From Microbacterium sp. TPD7012 (GTDB lineage: Bacteria > Actinomycetota > Actinomycetes > Actinomycetales > Microbacteriaceae): 64,000 nucleotides of DNA. Location of the stretch: NCBI RefSeq assembly GCF_003075395.1, contig NZ_QDFV01000005.1, positions 1 to 64,000 on the forward strand. The letters run 5' to 3'. Positions 8,418 to 18,789 of this stretch are shown here, piece after piece (the first letter of the stretch is position 1; every line of letters begins with the position of its first letter). Made by a program: the position numbers and the translations under genes. The notes under the pieces are model-generated. The model ran no database searches and had not been told where the DNA came from. It saw only the letters and a list, made by a program, of their open reading frames with translations.

Positions 8418-9778
8418 CGAGCGACCTCCATCCGCTGCCCCTGCCTGGCGTGCGCGAGCATCTCCGAGCGATCGACGATCTTGGTGCGCTCGCGTCCTCG
8501 TTCGGCTCCGGCACCGCGCTCCGCGGCGTCGATCCGCAGCCAGCCGTCGAGATCGACGGCGCGCGCGAGGTGAGCGATCGGGTCGTCGTCGCGGTCCTCG
8601 CGTGCGACGTCGGCGACCGCGAGATCGTCCACGAGGTGGGAGACCGTCTGCGCGGCATCCGATTTGGTCGAGCCGATGAGACCGACCGGACCCCGCTTGA
8701 TCCAGCCGGTGGCGTAGAGCCGCGGAACGGGTGACCCGTCGACATCCACGACGCGGCCCTCGACATGCGGCACGACGCCCGGATCTGCGGCGAACGGCAC
8801 CCCGGGAACCGGCGACGACCGATATCCCACAGCACGGTAGACGGCCCCGACGTCGTAGCGCAGCAGCTCCCCGGTGCCGACCATGCGGCCCAGCTCGTCG
8901 GATGCCGTGCGCTCCATCTCGATCCCGGTGACCCGGTCGCTGCCGAGCAGCCGGACCGGACGCTGCCGCAGATGCAGGTGGATGCGGCGTGAGCCGGTGC
9001 GGCTCGCGGGATCGAGCGCGGCCCATTCGGTCAGGGTGCGCACGATGATGCGACGCTGCGTGAACTGCGCCATCATCCGCTCGGCGTGCGCGTCGAGCGC
9101 GAGCTCCTCGGGGTCGACGATCACATCGACGTCCTCCTGATCGGCGAGCTCGCGCAGCTCCATCGCGGAGAAGCGCACGTCGGCGGGACCGCGTCGGGCG
9201 AAGAGGTGGACGTCGCGCAACGGGCTCGCAGCGAGCCCGTCGAGCACCGCGTCCGGGGTATCGGTGCGCATCAGCGCCGATGCGGGCTTGGCGAGGATCC
9301 TCGTCACATCGAGCGCGACATTGCCTGCGCCGAGCACGGCGACCGACTCGGCCGTGAGCGGCCAGATGCGCGTCGTGTCCGGGTGGCCGTCGTACCAGGC
9401 GACGAACTCCGCGGCACCGAACGATCCCGGCAGGTCGATGCCGGGGATGTCGAGGGCGACGTCGAGGTCGGCGCCCGTCGCGATGATCACACCGTCGTAG
9501 GCTGCGCGGAGTGCGTCGACGGTGACATCGACACCGATCTCTACGTTGCACCGCAGCCGGATCCGGGGGTTCACGAGCACGTCGTGCAGCGCATCGGTGA
9601 TCCTGCGGATGCGCGGGTGGTCGGGGGCGACGCCGTACCGGACCAGGCCGTACGGTGCGGGGAGCTTCTCGAAGAGGTCGATCGAGGCGTGCGGCACGCG
9701 CCCGAGCAGGATGTCGGCGGCGTAGATGCCCGCGGGTCCCGCCCCGACGATGGCGATGCGCGGTTCGGTGATGGTCAT
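8414..9778 (-). CDS. fprA: Ferredoxin-NADP reductase of the FprA/adrenodoxin-reductase type
   Basis: A 454-residue FAD flavoprotein. The FAD-binding Rossmann motif [15 protein letters not shown] is at residues 7-21 and an NADP-binding motif [18 protein letters not shown] lies mid-protein. [17 protein letters not shown] and the C-terminal [20 protein letters not shown] are hallmarks of mycobacterial FprA and adrenodoxin reductase. The enzyme moves electrons between NADPH and ferredoxin. Both ends overlap neighbours by four bases (ATGA), with fdxA upstream and the flavin reductase downstream, so a single translationally coupled unit is likely. Confidence 0.93.
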   Translation of the reverse strand: MTITEPRIAIVGAGPAGIYAADILLGRVPHASIDLFEKLPAPYGLVRYGVAPDHPRIRRITDALHDVLVNPRIRLRCNVEIGVDVTVDALRAAYDGVIIATGADLDVALDIPGIDLPGSFGAAEFVAWYDGHPDTTRIWPLTAESVAVLGAGNVALDVTRILAKPASALMRTDTPDAVLDGLAASPLRDVHLFARRGPADVRFSAMELRELADQEDVDVIVDPEELALDAHAERMMAQFTQRRIIVRTLTEWAALDPASRTGSRRIHLHLRQRPVRLLGSDRVTGIEMERTASDELGRMVGTGELLRYDVGAVYRAVGYRSSPVPGVPFAADPGVVPHVEGRVVDVDGSPVPRLYATGWIKRGPVGLIGSTKSDAAQTVSHLVDDLAVADVAREDRDDDPIAHLARAVDLDGWLRIDAAERGAGAERGRERTKIVDRSEMLAHARQGQRMEVAR

Positions 9779-10101
9779 GCGTGCGCCTCCTGGGGTGGAA
9801 GGACGGCGACGACGGGGTGGTCGAACGACAGCATCCCCGTCTTGGCGGCGCCTCCCGGCGATCCGATGTCGTCGAAGAACTCGACGTTGGCCTTGTAGTA
9901 GTCCTGCCATTCGCCGGGCAGGTCGTCTTCGTAGTAGATCGCCTCGACCGGGCACACCGGCTCGCAGGCACCGCAGTCGACGCACTCGTCCGGATGGATG
10001 TACAGGGAGCGTTCACCCTCGTAGATGCAGTCGACGGGGCATTCGTCGATGCAGGCCTTGTCCTTCACGTCGACGCACGGCAGGGCGATGACATAGGTCA
10101 T
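9775..10101 (-). CDS. fdxA: Seven-iron ferredoxin
   Basis: A 108-residue ferredoxin with cysteines at 9, 17, 21 and 25 ([19 protein letters not shown]) and at 40, 43, 46 and 50 ([13 protein letters not shown]). This spacing is that of the 3Fe-4S/4Fe-4S FdxA group of actinobacteria. It is the natural electron partner of the adjacent FprA reductase. It is the first gene of the fdxA-fprA-flavin reductase-sodA operon, with a short 5' leader after the SoxR-type promoter at 10131-10161. Confidence 0.93.
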   Translation of the reverse strand: MTYVIALPCVDVKDKACIDECPVDCIYEGERSLYIHPDECVDCGACEPVCPVEAIYYEDDLPGEWQDYYKANVEFFDDIGSPGGAAKTGMLSFDHPVVAVLPPQEAHA

Positions 10102-10130
10102 CGGGTGGTCTTCGTCCGGGTCACAATGTC

Positions 10131-10161
10131 ACGGTAAAACCTCAACTGCACTTGAGGTCAA
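10131..10161 (-). promoter_or_regulatory. SoxR-box promoter of the fdxA operon
   Basis: On the minus strand a -35 TTGACC (10156-10161) and a -10 TACCGT (10131-10136) are separated by 19 bp, the long spacer typical of MerR-family promoters. Within it, 10140-10157 read on the plus strand is CCTCAACTGCACTTGAGG, differing from the enterobacterial SoxR box only at the centre. A redox-sensing SoxR-type activator is therefore the predicted regulator of fdxA-fprA-flavin reductase-sodA. No soxR gene is in the window. Confidence 0.85.
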
Positions 10162-10172
10162 ATCGGCGCGGC

Positions 10173-12419
10173 TCAGGCCACCTCGAACCCGGCGGTCAGC
10201 AGCACCTCGTCCCGCGACGACGGTCCCACCAGCAGCTCGAACGCCCCCGGCTCGACGACGCGGATGCCGGCGGCATCCACGATCGTGCAGTCGGCGACCG
10301 GCAGCTCCAGCCGCACCCGCACCGACTCGCCCGACTCGATGTCGACCTGGCGGTAGGTCTTGAGCTCCTTGTCGGTCCAGCTCACGCTGGTCACGGCATC
10401 CCGCACGTACACCTGCACGGTCTCGCGCACCGGGCGCTCCCCCGTGTTCGTCACGGTGATGTGCCCGACGATCGTGTCGTCCACCGCCAGCGCTGGCGAC
10501 TCGAGCGCGAGGTCGGAGTACTCGACCGTCGTGTACGACCGCCCTTCCCCGAACGCCCAGGCGGGCGCCTGGGTGAGGTCGGCGTAGCGATCGCCGTGCT
10601 GCCCGCGGATCTGGTTGTAGTACGTCGGCTGCTGACCCACATGCTGCGCGAACGAGATCGGCAGGCGCCCCGAGGGCTCGACGGCTCCGGAGATGATCTC
10701 GGCGAGCGCGCGCCCGCCCTGCATCCCCGGGTTCGCCGCCCAGATCACGGCGGCCGCCCGCTGCACGGATGCCGGCAGCACGAGCGGCTTCGACGCGAGA
10801 AGCACCACGACCACGGGCTTGCCCGTCGCGATCACCGCGTCGAGCAGGGCGATCTGCCCGCCGATGAGCTCGAGCGTCGCGGTCGATCGCCCTTCGCCGA
10901 CGAGCTCGATACGGTCGCCCACGACGGCGACGACCACATCGGAGGCGGATGCCGCCGCGACGGCCTCAGCGATCAGAGCCTCATCCGGCGCGCACGGCTT
11001 CACCACCGGCGGTCGCGGCTGGTGGTCCGGGAAGAACGCGCCCTGCGGGTCCTCCTCCAGGGTGAGGATGTCGGCGCCGCGGGCGTAGGAGACGTTCCAG
11101 TCGTCGATGCCCTCCAGTCCGTCGCGGACGGTCGTGATCATGTCGCGCGGCTGCCCGTCGAGCCAGCCGGCCTGTCCCGACCCTCCCGCCCAGTCGCCGA
11201 GCTGCGTCTGCGCGTCGTCGGCGAGCGGGCCGACGACCGCGACCCGGAGCGAAGCGGTGGCGTCGAGCGGCAGCACGCCGTCGTTCTCGAGCAGCACGAT
11301 CGAGCGGCGGGCCGTCTCGAGATTCAGCTCCGCGTGCGCAGCGCTGCCGACGACGGCATCCAGCTCCGCTCCCGGGAGCCGCGGGTCCTCGAAGAGCCCC
11401 AGCTCGAACTTCAGCGTGAGGATCCGCGCGGCCGCGGCGTCGAAGGCGTCCTCCGCGAGAAGCCCCTGCGCCACGGCATCCAGAGCACCCTCGAAGAATC
11501 CGGGTGTCGTCATGATCATGTCGTTCCCGGCCCGCACCGCCGCCGCGGCGGCGTGCGCGATGTCGGGCTGGATGCGCTGCTCCCAGACCATGCGCCCGAC
11601 GTTGTCCCAGTCGGTGATGAGCGTCCCCGTGTAGCCCCACTCGCCGCGCAGCACATCGCTGAGCAGCCACTCGTTGGTCGTGATCGGCACCCCGTCCATG
11701 GTCTGGTACCCGAGCATGAACGACCGGCAGCCCTCACGGGCGACCCGCTCGAACGGCGGGAGGAACCAGGACCGGAGCTTCCGTCGGGAGATGTCCGCCT
11801 CGCTCGCGTCCCGCCCGCCCTGCGTCTCGGAGTAGCCGGCGAAGTGCTTGGCCGTCGCGAGGATCGCGGTGGGATCGTCGAGACCGTCGCCCTGATAGCC
11901 GCGCACCATGGCACTGGCGAGCTCGCCGATGAGGAACGGGTCCTCGCCGAAGGTCTCGCTCACCCGTCCCCAGCGCAGATCGCGCGAGATGCAGAGCACC
12001 GGCGAGAACGTCCAGTGGATGCCGGTGACGGCGACCTCCTCCGCCGTCGCGCGGGCGACGCGCTCGAGCAGACCGGCATCCCACGACGCCGCCATGCCGA
12101 GCTGCGTGGGATAGATCGTCGCACCGGGCCAGAACGAGTGGCCGTGGATGCAGTCCTCGGCGACGAGCAGCGGGATCCGCAGGCGGGTCTCGGCCGTCAG
12201 CTCGTTCGCCCGCAGGATGCGCTCCGGCGAGGTGTGCAGGATGGACCCTGCCTGTCGGCGCAGGATGTGGTCGTCGAGATCGTCGCGTGCGTCGAGCTGC
12301 AGCATCTGCCCGATCTTCTCCTCCAGCGTCATCCGGTCGAGGAGATCGGCGACGCGCTCGGGGATCGGCAGTGCGGGGTCGCGGTACGGGAGGGTGGTCG
12401 TCAGCGTGGGAGAGGTCAT
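10173..12419 (-). CDS. GH3 beta-glucosidase (BglX-like)
   Basis: A 748-residue glycoside hydrolase family 3 protein without a signal peptide, so cytoplasmic. The N-terminal barrel carries MTLEEKIGQMLQLD, SPVLCISRDLRWGR, ATAKHFAGYSETQGG and the nucleophile Asp270 in LITDWDN. The middle alpha/beta sandwich (VAVVGPLADD; VVVVLLASKPL) and a C-terminal fibronectin-III-like domain (VTVTNTGERPVRETVQVYV) complete the usual three-domain form. It is the last gene of the operon with an oligopeptide-type ABC transporter and overlaps the permease stop by one base. The likely job is hydrolysis of imported beta-glucosides or cello-oligosaccharides. Confidence 0.92.
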   Translation of the reverse strand: MTSPTLTTTLPYRDPALPIPERVADLLDRMTLEEKIGQMLQLDARDDLDDHILRRQAGSILHTSPERILRANELTAETRLRIPLLVAEDCIHGHSFWPGATIYPTQLGMAASWDAGLLERVARATAEEVAVTGIHWTFSPVLCISRDLRWGRVSETFGEDPFLIGELASAMVRGYQGDGLDDPTAILATAKHFAGYSETQGGRDASEADISRRKLRSWFLPPFERVAREGCRSFMLGYQTMDGVPITTNEWLLSDVLRGEWGYTGTLITDWDNVGRMVWEQRIQPDIAHAAAAAVRAGNDMIMTTPGFFEGALDAVAQGLLAEDAFDAAAARILTLKFELGLFEDPRLPGAELDAVVGSAAHAELNLETARRSIVLLENDGVLPLDATASLRVAVVGPLADDAQTQLGDWAGGSGQAGWLDGQPRDMITTVRDGLEGIDDWNVSYARGADILTLEEDPQGAFFPDHQPRPPVVKPCAPDEALIAEAVAAASASDVVVAVVGDRIELVGEGRSTATLELIGGQIALLDAVIATGKPVVVVLLASKPLVLPASVQRAAAVIWAANPGMQGGRALAEIISGAVEPSGRLPISFAQHVGQQPTYYNQIRGQHGDRYADLTQAPAWAFGEGRSYTTVEYSDLALESPALAVDDTIVGHITVTNTGERPVRETVQVYVRDAVTSVSWTDKELKTYRQVDIESGESVRVRLELPVADCTIVDAAGIRVVEPGAFELLVGPSSRDEVLLTAGFEVA

Positions 12420-13522
12420 CACTTCGTGTTCTGTGTCTTCGTCATGTTCGTCGTGTTCGGAGACGACGCGGTCTTCGGGGAGGTCGGGATGCTCCGCACG
12501 GCGGTGACCGCGTCGTTCACGTTGAGGCCCTTCTTCTTCATGGCCCTGGCCCGCTCGCCTGCCGAGCGCAGGCGCGGGTTGACGTACTCGTCGATCCCGA
12601 AGTTGATGAGCGAGAGCGCGACGCCGATGATGGCGATGCAGAGACCTGCGGGAACGTACCACCACCACAGCCGGGGGAACGCGCCGTTCTGCTGGGCCCA
12701 GAACAGGATCGTGCCCCAGTTCAGGTTGCTCACCGGGATCACGCCGATGAAGGCGAGCGTGGTGAGGCCCAGGATCGCAGCGGTCACGGTTCCGACGAAG
12801 CTCGACGCGATGAGCGCCATGAGGTTCGGCAGCATCTCGACGGTGATGATGCGGCGCAGGGGCTCGCCGTTCGCGCGCGCCGCCTGGATGAAGTCGCGAT
12901 TGCGCAGCGACATCGTCTGCGCGCGCAGCACTCTCGCGCCCCACGCCCATCCGGTCAGGCCGAGGACGGCGGCGATCACGATCAGCGGCGGGTTCTCGAA
13001 CTGCGACGCGATGATGATGATCAGCGGGATGCCGGGGATCACCAGGAACACGTTGGTCAGCGCCGAGAGAGACTCGCTCTTCCAGCCGCGCACGTAGCCG
13101 GAGATGACCCCGATCGTGATCGCGATGACCGTGGCGATGGCGGCGGAGAGGAAGCCGACGACGATCACGCCGCGGGTGCCGAAGATGATCTGGCTGAGCA
13201 CGTCCTCGCCCATGTGGGTGGTGCCGAGCCAGTGCTCGAACGACGGCGGCTGCCGCAGCGCCGAGCGGTCCTTCTCGGTCGCGCCGTAGGGGGCGATCCA
13301 GTCGGCGAGGATCGCGACGAGGACGAACACACCGAGGATGATGAGCCCGGCGATCGACTTGCGGTTGCGGAACATCGCGAACGCCTGCGCGAGCTGCGAG
13401 CGGAAGGTGCGCTGCTCCGGAGGGACGGATGCCGGCGCACGCAGGGTCGCTGTCTCCGGCATCCCCGAGACGACCGGCGATCCGTCGGGGGCGGTGGTTC
13501 CGGCGGTGGTGGGAACGGTCAT
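12419..13522 (-). CDS. ABC transporter permease, OppC/DppC type
   Basis: A 367-residue inner-membrane permease. A long N-terminal cytoplasmic segment leads to the first helix (SIAGLIILGVFVLVAILADW), then the OppC pattern GTTHMGEDVLSQIIFG and the EAA loop (NRDFIQAARANGEPLRRII). The start is the ATG at 13520-13522, which has GGAGG seven bases upstream inside the end of the preceding permease gene, rather than an earlier in-frame start. It ends with a Lys-rich tail (MKKKGLNVNDAV). It works with the OppB-type permease just upstream. Confidence 0.9.
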   Translation of the reverse strand: MTVPTTAGTTAPDGSPVVSGMPETATLRAPASVPPEQRTFRSQLAQAFAMFRNRKSIAGLIILGVFVLVAILADWIAPYGATEKDRSALRQPPSFEHWLGTTHMGEDVLSQIIFGTRGVIVVGFLSAAIATVIAITIGVISGYVRGWKSESLSALTNVFLVIPGIPLIIIIASQFENPPLIVIAAVLGLTGWAWGARVLRAQTMSLRNRDFIQAARANGEPLRRIITVEMLPNLMALIASSFVGTVTAAILGLTTLAFIGVIPVSNLNWGTILFWAQQNGAFPRLWWWYVPAGLCIAIIGVALSLINFGIDEYVNPRLRSAGERARAMKKKGLNVNDAVTAVRSIPTSPKTASSPNTTNMTKTQNTK

Positions 13523-13523
13523 C

Positions 13524-14612
13524 TCAGGCCTCCGTCTGACGAGTGCGCGGGTCGAGGTAGGCGTACACGACATCGGCGAGGATGTTCGCGACGAGCACCG
13601 ACAGCGTGATCACGAGGAACACGCCCTGCATGAGCGCATAGTCCTTGGCGTTGGTGGCGTCGAGCAGCAGCTTGCCGACACCGGGGTAGCTGAAGACCAT
13701 CTCCATCACGATCGTGCCGCCGACGATGAAGCCGATCGAGAGGGCGAAGCTCTGGATCTGCGGCAGCACGGCGTTGCGGGCGGCGTAGGCCCACAGCACG
13801 CGGCGGTTCGGCATGCCCTTCGCCTGCGCGACGGTGATGTAGTCCTCGTCGAGCACGGTCAGCATCATGTTGCGCATGCCGAGCATCCATCCGCCCAGCG
13901 AGGCGATGATGATGGTCAGCGCCGGGAGGGTTCCGTGCATGATCACCTGGCCGATGAAGTCGAGGCTCCACTCCGGCGACTGTCCCTTGTCGTAGGCGTG
14001 CGAGGAGGGGAACCACTTCAGCGTCGAGGAGAAGATCGCGATCGCGATGAGGCCGAGCCAGAAGTACGGGATGGTGTTGAAGAACGTGGTGATGGGGATC
14101 AGCGCGTCGAGCCTGCTGCCGCGCCGCCAGCCGACGATGGCACCGCCGATCGTGCCGATCGCGAACGAGATGATCGTGGCGAGTCCGACCAGGCCGAGCG
14201 TCCACGGCAGCGCCGCCGACAGCACCTCGCCGACCGGGCGCAGACCGTGCAGGGTCGAGATGCCCAGATCGCCGCGGAACAGCATGCCCCAGTACTCGAG
14301 GTACTGCTGCCAGATCGACTTGTCGGTGTCGATGCCGAGCAGGATGCGGAGCGAGTCGGCGGCCTCCGGGCTCACGTTGCGGTTGCGCGCGAGGTACGAG
14401 CTCACCGCGTCGCCCTTCATGAAGCGCGGCAGGAAGAAGTTGATCGTGAGCGCGGCCCAGAGGGTGAAGAGGTAGAAGACGGCGCGCCCGGCGAAGAACC
14501 GCCAGGGCACCGGTCGGCGGGTGCGCTCGGCGGTCGTCGCCGTCGTGCCGACCTCGAGGGCGTCTTTCGCGACGAGATCGTTGTCGTCGAGCTGGGGGAA
14601 TGCCGTGCTCAC
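13524..14612 (-). CDS. ABC transporter permease, OppB/DppB type
   Basis: A 362-residue membrane permease with about six transmembrane helices. The first is at about residues 46-62 (VFYLFTLWAALTINFFLPRF), and the DLGISTLHGLRPVGEVL and EDYITVAQAKGMPNRRVL segments match the OppB family. It starts at a GTG that overlaps the stop of the upstream ATPase gene (GTGA at 14609-14612). The next gene starts one base after its stop codon. Confidence 0.9.
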   Translation of the reverse strand: MSTAFPQLDDNDLVAKDALEVGTTATTAERTRRPVPWRFFAGRAVFYLFTLWAALTINFFLPRFMKGDAVSSYLARNRNVSPEAADSLRILLGIDTDKSIWQQYLEYWGMLFRGDLGISTLHGLRPVGEVLSAALPWTLGLVGLATIISFAIGTIGGAIVGWRRGSRLDALIPITTFFNTIPYFWLGLIAIAIFSSTLKWFPSSHAYDKGQSPEWSLDFIGQVIMHGTLPALTIIIASLGGWMLGMRNMMLTVLDEDYITVAQAKGMPNRRVLWAYAARNAVLPQIQSFALSIGFIVGGTIVMEMVFSYPGVGKLLLDATNAKDYALMQGVFLVITLSVLVANILADVVYAYLDPRTRQTEA

Positions 14613-15411
14613 AGTGCACCTCCGGTCGATGCGGCCGAGGCGAAGTGCTTCTCCGGGTCGGGGGATGCCGCGCGCAGCTCGCGGGTGTACGGATTCTGGG
14701 GGTTGAGGATGACGTCGTCGGCGGTGCCGTACTCCACGACCCGCCCCTGGTTGAGCACCATGATCTCGTCGCTGAAGTGCCGGGCGGTGGCGAGATCGTG
14801 GGTGATGTAGAGCACGCCGAGCCCCTCCTCGCGCTGCAGGTCGGCGAGCAGGGTCAGCACGCCGAGACGGATGGAGACGTCGAGCATCGACACCGGCTCG
14901 TCGGCGACGAGCAGCGACGGGCGCGAGGCGAGCGCGCGGGCGATGGCGACGCGCTGGCGCTGGCCGCCGGAGAGCTCGTGCGGGCGGCGGTCGATCACGG
15001 CATCAGCATCGAGGCGCACCCGGGCGAGCAGACGACGGACCTCGGCGTCGGTGTCCTTCTTCGGCACGACGGCGTCGAGTCTGATGGGCCGCTCGAGGTG
15101 ATAGCGGATCGAGTGGTACGGGTTGAGCGAGGCGAAGGGATCCTGGAAGACCATGCGCAGCTGCTGCCGGTAGCGCCGCAATCCCCTGCCACGACGCGGG
15201 ATCGGCTGCCCGTCGAGCAGCACCTCGCCGCTGGTGGGCGTCTCGAGCTGCGTGAGGATCTTCGCGATGGTCGACTTGCCGCTGCCGGACTGGCCGACGA
15301 GGCCGATCGTCCGCCCCGAGGTCAGCGTGAAGCTGACGTCGTCGAGCGCCTTGATGCGTCCGGCACCGCGGACGTTGTAGCTCTTCGTGACGCCGCGGAA
15401 CTCGAGCGTGG

Positions 15412-15415
<4 letters not shown>
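14609..15415 (-). CDS. ABC transporter ATP-binding protein, OppF/DppF type
   Basis: A 268-residue ATPase with Walker A GQSGSGKSTIAK (about residues 40-51), signature [15 protein letters not shown], Walker B LLVADEPVSMLD, and an H-loop YITHDLATAR. The C-terminal NPQNPYTRELRAASPDPEKH is the peptide-transporter-type extension. It overlaps the preceding ATPase gene by four bases (ATGA). It pairs with the OppD-type ATPase to energise the transporter. Confidence 0.92.
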
Positions 15416-16236
<821 letters not shown>

Positions 16237-16276
16237 GGTGTGTGTCCTTCATCGATCAGAGGGGGAGGCGCCGACC

Positions 16277-16324
16277 CTTCGACAGGCTCAGGGACCCATT
16301 GCTGGGTGGCTGAGCCTGTCGAAG
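16277..16324. repeat. REP-like hairpin (CTTCGACAGGCTCA family)
   Basis: The 14-nt arms CTTCGACAGGCTCA (16277-16290) and TGAGCCTGTCGAAG (16311-16324) are perfectly complementary. An inner pair (ACCCA/TGGGT) extends the structure. It sits between the substrate-binding-protein gene and the ATPase genes. Single-arm copies of the same sequence occur inside kdpD at 49353 and 51891, so this is a dispersed repeat rather than a gene-specific site. A role in transcript stability or partial termination is plausible. Confidence 0.85.
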
Positions 16325-16349
16325 CCGCCGACGCTCCCCGTCGGATGCG

Positions 16350-18014
16350 TTACTCGGCGGGCTTCAGCTTCGTGAGGATCTGCACGATGTTCTGCTGCGT
16401 CGGGTCGGCCGACGCGTACGGGTCCTCCTCCGACGGCCAGCCCACGTAGTTCCGCGTGTTGAACTCGCCGAGCAGCGGGTGCGCACCCAGCGGGATCGCC
16501 GGAACCTGCTCGACGAAGATCTTCTGCATGGTGTCGAGGGCCGCCGTGCGCTCCTCATCGGATGCCGCGTTCGCGTAGGTGTTCAGCGCCTCCGTCGCGG
16601 CCGGGTCCTCGAAGCGTCCGAAGTTGAAGCCGGCGATGCCGTCGGGCGAGATCCAGCGCGGGTCCATCGTCGAGGTGTACAGACCGTAGGCGGTGCCGCT
16701 GTCCTCGAGCCAGTGGATGATCGCCGAGAACGAGCCGTCGTCGCGCGGGCCCTGCCAGCCGCCCCAGTCGGGCATGTCGATCTTCACCTCGGCGCCGATG
16801 GACTCGGAGACGTCTTCGGCGATCAGCTCCTGCGCGGTGTTCCAGTCGCTCCATCCGGAGGGAACCGAGAGCGTGAACGAGACGGGCGTGCCGTCGGGGT
16901 CGATGAGCGCATCGCCGCTCCACGTGTAGCCGGCTGCTTCGAGCACGCCGCGGGCCTTCTCGGCATCCACCGAGTAGTCCTTGCCCTGGAACTCGGGCTG
17001 GATCTCGTCCTCGAGGATCGAGGAGAGTCCGGTGACCGACCAGACCGGCTCGCTCGCACCCTCACGGGCGATGTCGACGTAGGCGTCGCGGTCGATCACC
17101 CAGGCGAGGGCCTGACGGAACGCGGGGTCGTCGAACGGCTTCTGGTGCAGGTTCATGAAGAGCGTCGCGGATCCGGTCGTCGGCGCAGCCCAGAACTTGT
17201 TGTGCTCGGGGTCGGCGGAGAGGAACTGCTCCTCGATCTGCGGGATGAACGCCTGCGCCCAGTCGGCTTCGCCCTGGGCGAGCGCGGTGGTCAGCGCGGT
17301 GTTGTCGCCGTACGAGACGTAGTGCAGCTCGGGCACGGCCAGGTCGCCGCCCCAGTAGTCGTCGCGCGCCTCGAGGGTGACCGACTCGGTCGACCAGTTC
17401 GACAGCGCGTACGGGCCGGTGCCGACCAGGTCGTCGCCCTTGACGGGGTTCGTTGCCGGATCGTCGAGGTTCTCCCAGATGTGCTTGGGGACGATCGGCA
17501 CGTGCAGCACGCGGGCCTGGTTGACGAACTTCGACTGGCCGAAGGTCAGGGTGACGGCGTCGCCCTCGACCGTCGCACCCTCGAACTGCAGGCCGGCGGT
17601 GTCGAGCGCCGGGGTGGAGACGAGCTCGTACGTGAAGACGATGTCGTCGGCGGTGAACGGCTCGCCATCGCTCCAGGTGACGTCCTTGCGCGGGACCACG
17701 GTGACCGCGGTGTAGTCGTCGTTCCATTCGATGCTCTCGGCCAGCCACGGGGTGACCTCGCGGTCGCCGGTCTGGTTGACGAGGCCGAGCGTCTCGAAGA
17801 TGACCTTGCCGTAGCCGTACTTCGAGGCGGACGAGTCGCCGACGAACGGGTTGTTCGACTCGGTGGTGATCGCGCCGTCGGGCTTCGCGATGGTGAGGGA
17901 GGCCGAATCGCCGGAGCCGGCGTCGTCGTTTCCGCCGGCGGAGCAGCCCGCGAGGGCTGAGATTCCGAGGGCGGTGATCGCCGTGACGGCGATCAGGGAT
18001 TTCCTGAGCTTCAT
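16350..18014 (-). CDS. ABC transporter substrate-binding lipoprotein, OppA/DppA (family 5) type
   Basis: A 554-residue lipoprotein. The signal peptide MKLRKSLIAVTAITALG ends in a lipobox SALAGC, followed by a Gly/Asp-rich linker. The mature part has the family 5 pattern (DVTWSDGEPFTADDIVFTYE; VGTGPYALSNW; PAFRQALAWVIDRDAYVDIA). The ATG at 18012-18014 has AAGGAG six bases upstream; an earlier in-frame start lacks one. It is the promoter-proximal gene of the transporter-GH3 operon. Family 5 proteins bind peptides but some bind cello-oligosaccharides; the co-operonic beta-glucosidase favours a glucoside ligand here. Confidence 0.9.
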   Translation of the reverse strand: MKLRKSLIAVTAITALGISALAGCSAGGNDDAGSGDSASLTIAKPDGAITTESNNPFVGDSSASKYGYGKVIFETLGLVNQTGDREVTPWLAESIEWNDDYTAVTVVPRKDVTWSDGEPFTADDIVFTYELVSTPALDTAGLQFEGATVEGDAVTLTFGQSKFVNQARVLHVPIVPKHIWENLDDPATNPVKGDDLVGTGPYALSNWSTESVTLEARDDYWGGDLAVPELHYVSYGDNTALTTALAQGEADWAQAFIPQIEEQFLSADPEHNKFWAAPTTGSATLFMNLHQKPFDDPAFRQALAWVIDRDAYVDIAREGASEPVWSVTGLSSILEDEIQPEFQGKDYSVDAEKARGVLEAAGYTWSGDALIDPDGTPVSFTLSVPSGWSDWNTAQELIAEDVSESIGAEVKIDMPDWGGWQGPRDDGSFSAIIHWLEDSGTAYGLYTSTMDPRWISPDGIAGFNFGRFEDPAATEALNTYANAASDEERTAALDTMQKIFVEQVPAIPLGAHPLLGEFNTRNYVGWPSEEDPYASADPTQQNIVQILTKLKPAE

Positions 18015-18057
18015 TGCTTCTCCTTGGGCACGGTCGTTGTGCTGCGTGGGGGACATT

Positions 18058-18081
18058 CACTTACTGGCGAGAAAGTAAGTG
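18058..18081. promoter_or_regulatory. Inverted-repeat operator between transporter operon and tetR
   Basis: Perfect 8-bp arms CACTTACT (18058-18065) and AGTAAGTG (18074-18081) enclose 8 bp, giving a 24-bp site. More GTAAGT-like half-sites follow near 18101-18106. The region is shared by the divergent binding-protein gene (start 18014) and the tetR gene (start 18141), so control of both by this TetR protein is likely. Confidence 0.7.
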
Positions 18082-18140
18082 ATTGCGAGGTTACCCACTG
18101 GTAAGTTCATTGGCAAGTACGAGTCGGAGAGGAGCACCGC

Positions 18141-18779
18141 GTGGCAGACGAGAAGTCGCGAGTGCGTCCGTCGACCCTCGCGAAGCGTGAGCAGATCCTC
18201 ACCGCAGCGGTCGAGATCTTCGGCAACAAGGGGTCGACGAACGGCACGCTGGCCGACGTGGCCGAGCAGGTCGGCCTCACCCACGCCGGCGTGCTCCACC
18301 ACTTCGGCTCCAAGCAGAAGCTGCTGCTCGAGGTGCTCTCCTACCGTGACCAGGCGGATGTGGCGGCACTCGAGAAGAAGCACATCCCCGGCGGGCCCGA
18401 GCTCTTCCTGCACCTCGTGCGCACGGCCTTCGCCAACGAGAAGCGCCCGGGCATCGTGCAGGCGTACACCGTGCTCTCCTCCGAGTCCGTCACCGACGAC
18501 CATCCCGGGCGGGAGTACTTCGAGGAGCGGTACACGACGCTGCGCCGCGAGGTGACGGCGGCGTTCCACGAGCTCTGCGCCCAGGAGGGCGTGGACGACC
18601 CGCAGAGCATCGCCGCGGCATCCGCCGGCATCCTGGCCGTCATGGACGGGCTGCAGCTGCAGTGGCTCCTGCACCCCGGCGTCATCGACCTCGGAGAGGC
18701 GAGCGAGTTCGCGATCCGCGCGATCGTGAACGGCGTCCTGCATCCGGGACCTGAGCTGGGGACCTACGCCCGCGAGTAG
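18141..18779 (+). CDS. TetR family transcriptional regulator
   Basis: A 212-residue regulator. The N-terminal HTH lies at residues 12-58 (KREQILTAAVEIFGNKGSTN ... GVLHHFGSKQKLLLEVL). The C-terminal ligand domain is helical and ends in LQWLLHPGVIDLGEASEFA. The GTG start is preceded by GGAGAGGAG. It is divergent from the OppA-type transporter/GH3 operon and is its most likely repressor. It is followed 10 bases later by an M20 amidohydrolase gene. Confidence 0.9.
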   Translation: MADEKSRVRPSTLAKREQILTAAVEIFGNKGSTNGTLADVAEQVGLTHAGVLHHFGSKQKLLLEVLSYRDQADVAALEKKHIPGGPELFLHLVRTAFANEKRPGIVQAYTVLSSESVTDDHPGREYFEERYTTLRREVTAAFHELCAQEGVDDPQSIAAASAGILAVMDGLQLQWLLHPGVIDLGEASEFAIRAIVNGVLHPGPELGTYARE

Positions 18780-18789
18780 GCTCGGGGCC

